The translations under genes and the position numbers were made by a program. From Streptomyces sp. NBC_01471 (GTDB lineage: Bacteria > Actinomycetota > Actinomycetes > Streptomycetales > Streptomycetaceae), in contig NZ_CP109450.1 of NCBI RefSeq assembly GCF_041438865.1, forward strand, positions 124,001 through 188,000: a stretch of 64,000 nt of DNA. The letters run 5' to 3'. Position 1 is the stretch's first letter. Each line of letters starts with the position of its first letter. Below are positions 1 to 7,785 of the stretch, one piece after another. The notes under the pieces were generated by a model that was given only the letters and a program-made list of their open reading frames with translations, was not told the DNA's origin and did no database searches.

Positions 1-1
1 C

Positions 2-904
2 ACCAGGTACTTCCCCGAGCTGGCGGATGCGCTGCTGGGAAATCTGCCCCAGCGGTGCGTCCTGGACGGCGAGATCGTCATCACCCGGGACGGCCGGCTG
101 GACTTCGACGCGCTCACCGAGCGGATCCACCCCGCGGCGTCCCGGGTGAAGCTGCTCGCCGGACAGACCCCCGCCTCATTCATCGCGTTCGACCTGCTGG
201 CCCTGGGTGACGCGTCACTGATGGCCACGGGCCAGGCCGTCAGGCGCGAACGGCTCACCGCGTCGCTGGCCGATGCCGGGCCGCCGGTGCATGTCGCACC
301 CGCCACGACCGACGCGGCGTTGGCCGAGGAGTGGTTCCGCACTTTCGAGGGCGCGGGCCTCGACGGCGTGGTGGCCAAGCCGCTCGGTCTGCCGTATCTG
401 CCCAACGAGCGCGCGATGTACAAGATCAAGCACGAACGCACGGCGGACGTCGTCGTGGCGGGCTACCGCCTCCACCGGTCCGGCCCGGTCGTCGGGTCAC
501 TGCTGCTGGGGCTGTACGACGGCGAGGGCACACTCCAGCACGTCGGCGTCTGCGCGGCGTTCTCCATGAAGCGCCGCGCGGAGCTCGTCACCGAGCTGGA
601 GTCCCTGCGCATGGAGTCGGCGGAGGGTCACCCCTGGGCGGCGTGGGCGCAGGAGGCGGCGCACGAGACGGCGCGGCTGCCGGGAGCACCCAGCCGCTGG
701 AGCGGCAAGAGGGACCTGTCGTGGATTCCGCTCCGGCCCGAGCGGGTGCTGGAAGTGGCGTACGACCACATGGAGAACGGCGCCCGGTTCCGGCACACCA
801 CCCAGTGGCGCCGGTGGCGCCCGGACCGGGACCCGCGGAGCTGCACGTACGAACAGCTGGATGAACCGGCCGGTCCCGGGCTCGCGGACATCCTCGGCGC
901 CTGA
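2..904 (+). CDS. ATP-dependent DNA ligase, 5' end outside window
   Basis: Joins DNA nicks using ATP. The frame is open from base 2, so the start and the catalytic KxDG lysine motif lie before the window. What remains is the second half of the adenylation domain and the OB-fold. Visible motifs are DGEIV near the edge, FDLLALGD (motif III), GLDGVVAKP (motif IV) and YKIKHERTADVVV (motif V), then the OB-fold segment starting near GSLLLGLYDG. This pattern fits the LigC/LigD-type bacterial ligases that often serve end joining. No Ku or LigD polymerase/nuclease domain is in the window, so the subtype is inferred. A separate MarR gene follows after 152 nt. Confidence 0.9.
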   Translation, partial: TRYFPELADALLGNLPQRCVLDGEIVITRDGRLDFDALTERIHPAASRVKLLAGQTPASFIAFDLLALGDASLMATGQAVRRERLTASLADAGPPVHVAPATTDAALAEEWFRTFEGAGLDGVVAKPLGLPYLPNERAMYKIKHERTADVVVAGYRLHRSGPVVGSLLLGLYDGEGTLQHVGVCAAFSMKRRAELVTELESLRMESAEGHPWAAWAQEAAHETARLPGAPSRWSGKRDLSWIPLRPERVLEVAYDHMENGARFRHTTQWRRWRPDRDPRSCTYEQLDEPAGPGLADILGA

Positions 905-1056
905 CCTTCCTGATCGCCCGGCCCACCCCTCCCCGACAGCGCGACGGGTACTTGCAGGCGCCGCTTAATTGCAGGCGCGCTATACTTGCCGCTGCGGAGG
1001 GCACGGGCACCTCAGGTCGACAACCGCCCAGGTGACTCCCTCCGGAGGAGGCACCG

Positions 1057-1536
1057 ATGACCGCGACGGACCCGGCGATGACCGCCCTGAGCCAGAGCTG
1101 GTGCGCTCTCTCCCTGCTGCACGGGAGGATCGAGGCGCACATCGAGCGCGCGCTCCAGGCCGGCCACGAGCTGAGTGTGCGCGAATACTCGCTGCTCGAC
1201 GTCCTGAGCCGCCAGCACGACGGGGAGGGCGGCCATCTGCAGATGAAGCAGGTCGCTGACGCGGTGGTCCTCAGCCACTCCGCCACCACCCGGCTCGTCA
1301 CGCGACTGGAGGACCGGGGGCTGCTCTCCAGGTACCTCTGCCCCACCGACCGGCGCGGCATCTACACCGACGTCACCGCCGCAGGGGCGCTGCTCCTGGA
1401 ACAGGCCCGCCCCACGAATGACGCGGCTCTGCGCAGCGCTCTCGACCGGGCGGCGGCAGATCCGGAGCTGGCCCCGCTCGTCAGGGCGGTGGCGGCGGCC
1501 GAACCGGCGGAAGGGGTGGCGGCCACCACCATTTAA
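1057..1536 (+). CDS. MarR-family transcriptional regulator
   Basis: A 159-aa winged-helix regulator. MarR proteins are dimers that usually repress nearby genes and release DNA on binding small phenolic or oxidant ligands. The winged helix spans about residues 55-110 (MKQVADAVVLSHSATTRLV as helix-turn-helix, then DRRGIYTDVT as wing), with flanking helices for dimerisation. The ATG has a clear GGAGGAGG-type ribosome site 7-8 nt upstream. It lies alone between the ligase and the cold-shock gene, all on the plus strand, so its target cannot be read from context. Family assignment is firm; ligand unknown. Confidence 0.88.
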   Translation: MTATDPAMTALSQSWCALSLLHGRIEAHIERALQAGHELSVREYSLLDVLSRQHDGEGGHLQMKQVADAVVLSHSATTRLVTRLEDRGLLSRYLCPTDRRGIYTDVTAAGALLLEQARPTNDAALRSALDRAAADPELAPLVRAVAAAEPAEGVAATTI

Positions 1537-1629
1537 TTTCCGCCCGGCAGGAATAACGGCGCGATGTGTTGATTTTCCGCGATCCGAGCATCCATCGGGA
1601 AAACCTGCCACGCATCGGGGTGCTCAGCG

Positions 1630-1638
1630 TGCTACTGT
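1630..1638 (+). promoter_or_regulatory. Extended -10 promoter of cold-shock gene 1
   Basis: TGCTACTGT is an extended -10 (TGn-TACTGT). The same nine bases stand at the equivalent place before the two other cold-shock genes (minus strand, 57338-57330 and 63327-63319), followed each time by TCG and then the conserved CAGTTGCAGT leader. No good -35 is visible, as expected for extended -10 promoters. The transcription start is inferred to be about 7 nt downstream. Confidence 0.6.
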
Positions 1639-1644
1639 CGTTAC

Positions 1645-1811
1645 CAGTTGCAGTTGTGGTTCCCAAAGACTTCAAGTGCTCTCACTGGCTTTCTGTGCCG
1701 GTGGGCGCACTTTTGTATTTCCGGAGTATTCCGGACGTGGTAATCATCGCGGCGACGTGGGGTTCGCACAGTGCGGGCCTCCGGGCATTTTGCCCCGAAG
1801 GAGAGTTTCAC
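1645..1811 (+). promoter_or_regulatory. Conserved cold-shock mRNA leader (csp copy 1)
   Basis: About 165 nt of untranslated leader shared with the other two cold-shock genes in the window. Conserved blocks are CAGTTGCAGTTGTGGTTCCC at the 5' end, TTTTGTATTTCCGG in the middle and ATCATCGCGGCGAC, then a strong GAAGGAG ribosome site. Conservation of non-coding bases over this length suggests an RNA-level control element like the long leaders of cspA-type genes elsewhere. The function is inference. Confidence 0.6.
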
Positions 1812-2015
1812 ATGGCATCTGGCACCGTTAAGTGGTTCAACGCGGAAAAGGGTTTCGGCTTCATCGAGCAGGAGGGTGGCGGCGCTGACGTCTTCGCCCA
1901 CTACTCGAACATCGCCGCCCAGGGCTTCCGCGAGCTCCAGGAAGGCCAGAAGGTGACCTTCGACGTCACGCAGGGCCAGAAGGGCCCGCAGGCCGAGAAC
2001 ATCGTTCCCGCCTGA
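1812..2015 (+). CDS. csp: Cold-shock protein, copy 1
   Basis: A 67-aa single cold-shock domain that binds single-stranded RNA/DNA and acts as an RNA chaperone. RNP1 is KGFGFIEQ and RNP2 is DVFAHYS. The N-terminus [10 protein letters not shown] and length match the Streptomyces CspA/SC7.0 group. The ATG at 1812 is chosen because GAAGGAG sits 8 nt upstream and the family starts there; longer readings upstream run through the conserved leader. A 16-bp hairpin ends the message and a DEAD-box RNA helicase follows, the same order as copy 2. Copies 2 and 3 are close paralogues differing mainly in the loop after RNP1 and at the C-terminus. Confidence 0.95.
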   Translation: MASGTVKWFNAEKGFGFIEQEGGGADVFAHYSNIAAQGFRELQEGQKVTFDVTQGQKGPQAENIVPA

Positions 2016-2027
2016 CGCATGACACGC

Positions 2028-2063
2028 AGCTGGGGCCCGCACCTTGGGGTGCGGGCCCCAGCT
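2028..2063 (+). terminator. Hairpin terminator after csp copy 1
   Basis: Perfect 16-bp stem (2028-2043 with 2048-2063) around the loop TTGG, 13 nt after the stop codon. The stem core AGCTGGGGCCCGCA is identical to that of the hairpin after csp copy 2 (62888-62929), so gene and terminator were duplicated together. There is no U-tract, as usual in this genus. Confidence 0.8.
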
Positions 2064-2290
2064 CGTTGCTTTGTCCGGGCTCCGGCCGGTTCCCTGTTAC
2101 GGTTCCGGAGTGGGCCCGTTCCCAGGTGCTCACCGCAGCCCCGCCGGGGCCAGGTGCGCCGCCCGTCGCTCCCGGAGGACGGACGAAGGCCCGCCTGAAC
2201 CCCTGATGTGCCGGTACACCAGCCGCCTCTGTTCGGCAGTTTCCGGCCGTTTCGATCTCACCGCCCCGGCTTTTCCCCGATCTGCCCGGC

Positions 2291-2385
2291 CTTGATTTCG
2301 CTCTTCACTTCGGCTCGTTCTTGCGATTCTTCGGCCTCTTGTGCCCTGCCGAGAATTCCTCGATACGTGCCACATCGAGGAAGGA
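2291..2385 (+). promoter_or_regulatory. Conserved helicase leader with hairpin before the ribosome site
   Basis: This block is alignable with the leaders of the second helicase (62725-62636, minus) and of rsbQ (56790-56694, minus). Shared words include TTGATTTC, TTCGG(C/T)TCGTTCTTG and GAGAATTCCT. It ends in a hairpin: CCTCGAT (2358-2364) pairs with ATCGAGG (2374-2380), directly followed by AAGGA and the ATG. The fourth pair is C-G here but U-A in the other two copies, a compensatory change supporting an RNA stem. The inner part of the stem is weaker here (two mismatches). A role in temperature-dependent initiation is inference. Confidence 0.6.
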
Positions 2386-2390
2386 TCCGC

Positions 2391-3935
2391 ATGGACCGCA
2401 CAGCACGCACGAACGACCGTTACTCACGTACCCGCACAGGTGGTGGCGCAGGTTCCGGCAGGGGCGGCTTCCGCTCCCAGGCGCCGAGCCGCTCGGGCGG
2501 CTCCGGCCGCTCCGGCGCGCCCAACCGCTCCGGTGGCCGCGGCCGCAGGCCCGCCCCGCAGGGCGAGTTCGCGCTGCCCGTCACGATCACCCCGGCACTG
2601 CCCCCGGCCGCCTCGTTCGCCGACATGGAGCTGCCGCCCGAGCTGCTGAAGATGCTCACCAGCCTGGGTATGAACGAGCCGTTCCCGATCCAGTCCGCGA
2701 CGCTGCCGAACTCGCTGGCAGGCCGGGACGTACTGGGCCGCGGGCGCACCGGATCGGGCAAGACCCTCGCCTTCGGTCTCGGCATGCTCGTCCGTACGGC
2801 CGGCCAGCGCGCCCAGCCGCGCCAGCCGCTGGCCCTGGTCCTCGTGCCCACCCGCGAGCTGGCCCAGCAGGTCACCGACGCGCTCACCCCGTACGCCCGG
2901 TCGCTGAGGCTGCGGCTGGCCACCGTGGTGGGCGGCATGTCGATCGGCAGGCAGGCAAGTGCCCTGCGGGGCGGCGCCGAGATCGTCGTCGCGACGCCCG
3001 GCCGGCTCAAGGACCTCATCGAGCGCGGCGACTGCCGCCTCGACAGGGTCAGCATCACGGTGCTGGACGAGGCCGACCAGATGGCCGACATGGGCTTCAT
3101 GCCCCAGGTCACCGAACTGCTCGACCAGGTGCGCCCCGACGGGCAGCGCATGCTGTTCTCGGCCACCCTGGACCGCAATGTCGACCTGCTGGTCCGCCGC
3201 TATCTGCACGACCCGGTGGTCCACTCCGTCGACCCCTCCGCGGGTGCGGTGACCACGATGGAGCACCACCTGCTGCACATCCACGGGGCCGACAAGTACG
3301 CGACGACCACCGAGATCGCCGCCCGTGACGGCCGGGTGCTGATGTTCCTCGACACCAAGCACGCCGTGGACCAGCTGACCAAGCACCTGCTGAACAGCGG
3401 TGTACGGGCCGCCGCGCTGCACGGCGGGAAGTCCCAGCCGCAGCGCACCCGGACCCTCGCGCAGTTCAAGACGGGGCATGTCACCGTGCTGGTGGCCACC
3501 AACGTCGCGGCCCGCGGCATCCATGTCGACAACCTCGACCTGGTCGTCAACGTGGATCCGCCCAGCGACCACAAGGACTATCTGCACCGGGGCGGCCGTA
3601 CGGCGCGCGCGGGCGAGTCCGGCAGGGTCGTCACCCTGGTGCTGCCCAACCAGCGGCGCGAGATGACCCGTCTGATGGCCGACGCCGGCATCACCCCGAA
3701 CGTCGCGCAGGTGCGGTCCGGAGAGGCCGAGCTGAACCGCATCACCGGCGCCCAGGCGCCTTCGGGTGTGCCGGTGACCGTCTCCTCACCGGTCGCCGAG
3801 CGCACCAAGGGCAGCCCCTCGTCCGCCCGCGGCCGGCGTAGCCGCCCCGCTCAGGCACGACGCACCGCGGGTGCCCCCCGCGGCCGTTCCGGCAACCCGC
3901 CGCAGCAGTCGTCCTCGTACAAGAACGCCGCCTGA
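2391..3935 (+). CDS. DEAD-box RNA helicase, copy 1
   Basis: A 514-aa ATP-dependent RNA helicase that unwinds structured RNA, expected to help mRNA and ribosome maturation in the cold. A basic, Gly/Arg/Ser-rich tail (about residues 1-60) precedes the Q motif (PFPIQSATLP), motif I GRTGSGKT, Ia PTRELAQQ, Ib TPGR, II DEAD, III SAT, V ARGIHV and VI HRGGRTARAG; a second basic tail ends the protein. The ATG at 2391 is set by AAGGA 5 nt upstream and by agreement with the paralogue at 61112-62626. It lies 375 nt after a csp gene, and both are probably cold-induced. It is the intact counterpart of the copy whose operon an IS has split. Confidence 0.94.
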   Translation: MDRTARTNDRYSRTRTGGGAGSGRGGFRSQAPSRSGGSGRSGAPNRSGGRGRRPAPQGEFALPVTITPALPPAASFADMELPPELLKMLTSLGMNEPFPIQSATLPNSLAGRDVLGRGRTGSGKTLAFGLGMLVRTAGQRAQPRQPLALVLVPTRELAQQVTDALTPYARSLRLRLATVVGGMSIGRQASALRGGAEIVVATPGRLKDLIERGDCRLDRVSITVLDEADQMADMGFMPQVTELLDQVRPDGQRMLFSATLDRNVDLLVRRYLHDPVVHSVDPSAGAVTTMEHHLLHIHGADKYATTTEIAARDGRVLMFLDTKHAVDQLTKHLLNSGVRAAALHGGKSQPQRTRTLAQFKTGHVTVLVATNVAARGIHVDNLDLVVNVDPPSDHKDYLHRGGRTARAGESGRVVTLVLPNQRREMTRLMADAGITPNVAQVRSGEAELNRITGAQAPSGVPVTVSSPVAERTKGSPSSARGRRSRPAQARRTAGAPRGRSGNPPQQSSSYKNAA

Positions 3936-3962
3936 CGGACACACCCGTACCGGATGGCCCAC

Positions 3963-3997
3963 CGATCGCCGCTCCGCACTGCGCGGGGCGGCGATCG
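3963..3997 (+). terminator. Hairpin terminator after helicase 1
   Basis: Inverted repeat CGATCGCCGC (3963-3972) / GCGGCGATCG (3988-3997), 10 perfect pairs, 27 nt after the stop codon. Confidence 0.7.
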
Positions 3998-4148
3998 CGC
4001 TTTCCGCCGGGGCGCCCTTCGAGCCGCCGCGGCCCGGCGGCGGCGTCGCGGGACCCGTCGGCCGGCGCTGGACGCGTCTTGACTTCCGTTCGCCGGGCTC
4101 TCTACGGTCGGCGCCTGGAACCGGTCCGCACCGAAACACAGGAATCCC

Positions 4149-4682
4149 ATGGTCTCGCACCCCCGTCCGCCCGCCGGCGGCTCCCCCGCGGCGGAACATG
4201 ACGCGTTCCACCCCGACTTCACGCCTGGGGACACCGATCGGAACGCGGGACCGCTGCGTGCCAGGCTGCACCACGTACGCGCCGGGTCGCTCGACGACGG
4301 GACCGCTCAGAGCGGCGGTATGCGGAGGTTCGCCGCGATCAGCGGGAGGACCGTCGGTTCGGAACGCATCTGGATGGGCGAGACGCACGTCGCCCCGGAC
4401 ACGGCGTCGTCCAACCACCACCACGGGGCGTCGGAGACGGCGATCCATGTCGTCCAGGGACATCCGGAGTTCGTCTTCCTCGACGATGCCGGCGGCGCCC
4501 CCGAGGAGGTGCGGATCCGTACCTCACCGGGCGACTACGTCTTCGTTCCGCCGTATGTGCCGCACCGGGAGGAGAACCCGAGTCCCGACGAGACCGCTGT
4601 CGTGGTCATCGCCCGGAGCACGCAGGAGGCCGTGGTGGTGAACCTTCCCGGGCTGTACGTGCTGGGTGAGCCGCCCGCCTGA
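4149..4682 (+). CDS. Cupin-domain protein
   Basis: A 177-aa protein with one cupin beta-barrel at about residues 75-170. Metal-binding motif 1 is visible as SNHHHGASETAIHVVQG (His-rich, then Glu), and motif 2 as PGDYVFVPPYVPHREEN. Such small single cupins bind Fe, Mn or Zn and may be dioxygenases, isomerases or ligand-sensing proteins; the sequence does not decide which. The first 50 residues are low complexity. ATG preceded by AGGAA. It stands alone and is convergent with the chitinase gene. Confidence 0.75.
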   Translation: MVSHPRPPAGGSPAAEHDAFHPDFTPGDTDRNAGPLRARLHHVRAGSLDDGTAQSGGMRRFAAISGRTVGSERIWMGETHVAPDTASSNHHHGASETAIHVVQGHPEFVFLDDAGGAPEEVRIRTSPGDYVFVPPYVPHREENPSPDETAVVVIARSTQEAVVVNLPGLYVLGEPPA

Positions 4683-4686
4683 ACAA

Positions 4687-4732
4687 GGCCGGCGGACGGG
4701 GCGCCCGTCGTGCGCTCCCCGGCCCGCCGGCC
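4687..4732. terminator. Bidirectional terminator between cupin and chitinase genes
   Basis: GGCCGGCGG (4687-4695) pairs with CCGCCGGCC (4724-4732), with further inner CGGGG/CCCCG pairing. It lies in the 63-nt gap between convergent genes and can serve both. Confidence 0.7.
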
Positions 4733-4745
4733 CGCTCACCACGGG

Positions 4746-5630
4746 TCAGCAGCTGAGATTCGACCCCGGGGTGGTGCCCAGGATCTGGACGAACCGCTGG
4801 TAGCTGTCGATCCGGCTCTGCACCTGCGCCGGATTGCCGCCGTCGCATTCGATGCTGCCGTTGATGCTGCGGATGGTCTGGCCGAAACCGGCACTGTTGA
4901 CCATGGCGTTGTGCGGGGTCATCGTGCCGGGGCCGGTCTGGGTGTTCCAGTACCAGAGGCCGGTCTTCCATGCCACGGCCGGGTCGGTCTCCACCAGGCT
5001 CGGATTGTTGAGCAGGTCGATGCCCAGCGCGTCGCCCGCCGCCTTGTAGTTGAAGTTCCAGCTGAGCTGGATCGGACCCCTGCCGTAGTAGGAAGCCTGG
5101 CCCGCGGGGCATCCGTAGGGCTGCGTCGCGTCGCAGTAGTGCGGGTAGTTGGAGGTGTTCTGCTCGACGACGTAGACGAGACCGCCGGTTTCGTGGCTGA
5201 CATTGGCGAGGAACGCGGCGGCCTCCTGGCGCTTCACCGTGTCGCTGCCGGTGTTCGCGAAGGCGGGGTAGGAGCTCAGCGCCGCGGTCAGCCCGCTGTA
5301 GGTGTAGAAGGAATTGCGGTTCGGGAACATCTGGTTGAACTGGGCCTCGCTGACGACGAAGTCCGAGTCGACGGGCGGCACGGTGCCGCCGTCGCCGCAG
5401 GCACCCTGGTCCGACCAGACGTCGGCGGAGCCGGGGGTCTCGTTCTGGGTCCACCACTTCGCGGACCAGTTGTGGCCGTTGTACGAGGCGACCAGTCCGC
5501 CCGTATAGACGGACGAGGAATTCCAGGCCGAGGCGCAGGTCGCGGCCGCGGCCGGGGTCATCGGCAGGAAGGCCGCGAATCCGATGGCCGCCAGCAGGGC
5601 GGTGAGCAGAGCCGTGAGGCGTCGTGACAC
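4746..5630 (-). CDS. Secreted family-19 chitinase with chitin-binding domain
   Basis: A 294-aa enzyme that hydrolyses beta-1,4-GlcNAc links in chitin outside the cell. Residues 1-30 are a Sec signal peptide (MSRRLTALL..., cleavage after AAAA). A small CBM5/12-type binding module follows, with AKWWTQNETPG. The GH19 catalytic domain (about residues 90-294) has the general-acid Glu in NVSHETGG and the YYGRGPIQLSWNFNY signature. I chose GTG at 5630 because AAGGAG lies 7-8 nt upstream and the signal peptide then starts at once; starts at 5654 and 5690 only add hydrophilic residues. A DasR-type operator lies upstream, so induction by chitin breakdown products is expected. Confidence 0.93.
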   Translation of the reverse strand: MSRRLTALLTALLAAIGFAAFLPMTPAAAATCASAWNSSSVYTGGLVASYNGHNWSAKWWTQNETPGSADVWSDQGACGDGGTVPPVDSDFVVSEAQFNQMFPNRNSFYTYSGLTAALSSYPAFANTGSDTVKRQEAAAFLANVSHETGGLVYVVEQNTSNYPHYCDATQPYGCPAGQASYYGRGPIQLSWNFNYKAAGDALGIDLLNNPSLVETDPAVAWKTGLWYWNTQTGPGTMTPHNAMVNSAGFGQTIRSINGSIECDGGNPAQVQSRIDSYQRFVQILGTTPGSNLSC

Positions 5631-5699
5631 GTGATCACTCCTTCGCGCGGCCATCGGGACAACGATGTCCGCTTGTGGGGGTGAGGGCACTCAAGCCTG

Positions 5700-5719
5700 A
5701 TTGGTCTGGACCTGTCAAG
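5700..5719 (-). promoter_or_regulatory. Chitinase promoter with DasR-responsive element
   Basis: On the minus strand TTGACA (5719-5714) forms a -35, and the imperfect palindrome AGGTCCAGACCA (5714-5703) follows. This matches the chitinase promoter repeat and the dre consensus TGGTCTAGACCA recognised by the GntR-family GlcNAc regulator DasR. A weak -10 (TTGAGT) follows. The operator overlaps the -35/-10 spacer, fitting repression until GlcNAc phosphates release DasR. dasR itself is not in the window. Confidence 0.7.
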
Positions 5720-5816
5720 AGTGCGGTCGCATACTGGTGCACAGCGCGGGGAGCCGTGGCGGCCGCAGGCCTCAGCGGGTGAGGCCGTAGGGTCTGAGCT
5801 GTAGTTCCAGCACGGT

Positions 5817-6590
5817 ATGGAGGGTCTGTTGCACGCTGTAGCCACGCCCCTGTTCGACCCCGGCGCGGGTCAAGGGGCACGTCAGTTCGCCGAACTCGGC
5901 CTGGCCCTGCTCCTGTCGACCCTCATCGGCGCCGAACGGGCCACCCGGCAGAAGAGCGCGGGGCTGCGCACCCACACGCTGGTCGGCGTGGGCAGCGCCC
6001 TGTTCATGGAGGTGTCGCAGCACGGGTTCAACGCGGTCCTCGCGCTGCACAACGTCTCCTTCGACCCGTCACGCGTGGCCGCCCAGGTCGTCTCCGGCAT
6101 CGGCTTCATCGGCGGCGGGCTCATCTTCGTACGCCGGGATGCCGTCCGCGGGCTGACCACCGCGGCCACGGTCTGGCTCACCTGCGCCATCGGCATGGCG
6201 TGCGGCGGCGGGCTGCCGCTCCTGGCCATCGGCGCGACCATGGTCCACTTCCTGGTGGTCCACGGCTACTCCTGGGTGACGCGGCGCATCCCGTCGATCG
6301 CGACGACGGAGCAGACCCGGCTGCACCTCGCGTACACGATCGGCACGAGTGTGCTGACCAGGATTCTGGAGCGGGCAACAACCAAGGGCTTCCAGGTCGT
6401 TCAGGTGCGGGTGGACCGTGCGGACGACAAAGCGCCCGAGGACACGGAGCTGAGACACGACGAAGCGGGGACGGCCTTCGTCCACATGGACATCGAGGGG
6501 ACGGGCAGCGTCCATCAACTGGTGGCGGAACTCTCCGAGTTCGAAGGCGTACTGAGCGTCTCGTCCATCAAGGGCGAACTCGCCGACTGA
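5817..6590 (+). CDS. MgtC/SapB-family membrane protein
   Basis: A 257-aa inner-membrane protein. The N-terminal half has about four hydrophobic segments with MgtC hallmarks: LIGAERATRQKSAGLRTH, then GIGFIGGGLIF and GLTTAATVW. Residues 160-257 form a soluble ACT-like domain. MgtC proteins affect growth at low magnesium and membrane energetics, partly through F-type ATP synthase; the exact role here is unknown. The start lacks a strong ribosome site, so a few residues are uncertain. It is transcribed away from the chitinase gene and ends at a very strong hairpin. Confidence 0.88.
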   Translation: MEGLLHAVATPLFDPGAGQGARQFAELGLALLLSTLIGAERATRQKSAGLRTHTLVGVGSALFMEVSQHGFNAVLALHNVSFDPSRVAAQVVSGIGFIGGGLIFVRRDAVRGLTTAATVWLTCAIGMACGGGLPLLAIGATMVHFLVVHGYSWVTRRIPSIATTEQTRLHLAYTIGTSVLTRILERATTKGFQVVQVRVDRADDKAPEDTELRHDEAGTAFVHMDIEGTGSVHQLVAELSEFEGVLSVSSIKGELAD

Positions 6591-6626
6591 TCAGCTCGGT
6601 ACGTATGTGCCCGGCCCGCACACAGC

Positions 6627-6675
6627 GGCCCCGGGCGGTGAGGCCCGGACTCGCCGGGCCTCACCGCCCGGGGCC
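6627..6675. terminator. Long perfect terminator hairpin
   Basis: A perfect 22-bp stem (6627-6648 with 6654-6675) and 5-nt loop ACTCG between convergent genes (MgtC-like ending 6590, small protein ending 6723). It is probably a bidirectional terminator. Confidence 0.85.
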
Positions 6676-6722
6676 GGAGCCGCCATGAGCAGCGAGCGAG
6701 ATGTGTGGGGCGCGGGGCTCGC

Positions 6723-6908
6723 TCAGGACCGGGGCGGGTCGTTCTGGTCGCCGAACCGGTTCTTGAGCTGGTCCTGGCCGGTGTCGACCTGGCTCTTGTA
6801 CTTGTCGCCGGTCTTCTTGTCGACGGCGTCTCCCGCCTTGTCGACCCCCTTCCCGACCTGGCTTTCGTGGCCCTTCATCATCTGCTTCAGCTTGTCCATC
6901 ATGGACAT
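6723..6908 (-). CDS. Small MT0933-like antitoxin-family protein
   Basis: A 61-aa charged protein whose core GKGVDKAGDAVDKKTGDKY matches the MT0933/Rv0909 antitoxin family and also resembles CsbD-like stress proteins. No neighbouring gene looks like a partner toxin, so a toxin-antitoxin role is doubtful and a general stress role is as likely. The first ATG (6908) is supported by GGAGGA 7 nt upstream. It is very hydrophilic, with no membrane segment. Confidence 0.7.
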   Translation of the reverse strand: MSMMDKLKQMMKGHESQVGKGVDKAGDAVDKKTGDKYKSQVDTGQDQLKNRFGDQNDPPRS

Positions 6909-7016
6909 GAGTCGTCCTCCTCGCAGCGGATCCCCCTCCTCTCCAGGGTGTGCGCACTTGGCCGGGTCCGCATCCCGGCCGGGTGTCGGGCGCCGGATCC
7001 CCCGCCCGGAGCCGCT

Positions 7017-7661
7017 TCAGGGGGTACGGAGTCCGGCGGTGCGCGCGGGTTTTCCGGGCCCCCGGCGGACCCAGCCGAGCATCAGGACCGCGCTGACCGC
7101 GGCGAAGGCGCACCAGGTGGAGATGTACTCCAGCTTCCAGAGGAGGAAGCAGATCAGCGCTCCCGCACCGACGACCGCACCGAGGAGCCTCAGCAGCGCG
7201 TCCGGGGTGAGCAGCAGTGATCCGACAGTGGCCAGCAGATATCCGGCGACGACGAGCGCGGGAAGCGGCAGGTCGACCACGTATCCGACGGTGTGGCCGC
7301 GGACTTCGGCGGTGACCGGGCGGACGGCGATGCAGAGCGCGAGGACGGAAGCCGTCGCGATCCCGGCCGCGAGCGGCAGCAGCAGACGGCGGCGCACCGG
7401 GCGCGGCGCGGCGAGCAGTACGCCGCAGGGCACCCAGACGGCCAGCAGCGGCAACGCGATGACGGCCCATGCCGTGGTGGCGGGGCCGGTGCCACCGCCG
7501 GAGTGCCAGACGCCGGCCTCGATGACCTGATGGATTCCCAGGAGCAGCGGCAGCGCGGCCAGCGGCAGATCCTGCGAGCGGCGCACCAGTGCCAGACAGG
7601 CCACGCCGACCGCCGCGATGCCGGAGCCCGCCACCAGGTCGGCCGTCGCACTCCAGCACAT
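7017..7661 (-). CDS. DUF6629-family integral membrane protein
   Basis: A 214-aa protein with about seven hydrophobic helices and a conserved MCWSATADLVAG start that is characteristic of this actinomycete family. Function unknown. The ATG at 7661 follows GGAGGCGCC. It is followed, on the same strand, by the small MT0933-like gene after about 110 nt. The short periplasmic and cytoplasmic loops contain no catalytic motif that I recognise. Confidence 0.8.
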   Translation of the reverse strand: MCWSATADLVAGSGIAAVGVACLALVRRSQDLPLAALPLLLGIHQVIEAGVWHSGGGTGPATTAWAVIALPLLAVWVPCGVLLAAPRPVRRRLLLPLAAGIATASVLALCIAVRPVTAEVRGHTVGYVVDLPLPALVVAGYLLATVGSLLLTPDALLRLLGAVVGAGALICFLLWKLEYISTWCAFAAVSAVLMLGWVRRGPGKPARTAGLRTP

Positions 7662-7690
7662 GGCGCCTCCTGGGACGGAACCCTCGGATC

Positions 7691-7728
7691 GGTTACTCGA
7701 TTACTCGGTTACTCGGTTACTCGGTTAC
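7691..7728. repeat. Tandem 8-bp repeat GGTTACTC
   Basis: About 4.75 copies of an 8-bp unit (GGTTACTC, second copy GATTACTC) in the 124-bp gap between two minus-strand membrane-protein genes, just upstream of the DUF6629 gene. Such a run can vary in copy number by slippage and sits where it could tune that gene's promoter. Confidence 0.85.
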
Positions 7729-7785
7729 GAGGAACGGGAGCCGTACGTGCGGGACGGCCCTCTCATGGCTTCGGTGCCCGCGAAC

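Noticed and set aside
5631..5690. Longer chitinase start at GTG 5690 or ATG 5654
   Set aside because: These add hydrophilic residues before the signal peptide and lack the AAGGAG site that precedes GTG 5630.
6723..6908. Toxin-antitoxin locus
   Set aside because: The small protein belongs to a family named antitoxin, but no toxin-like gene adjoins it.
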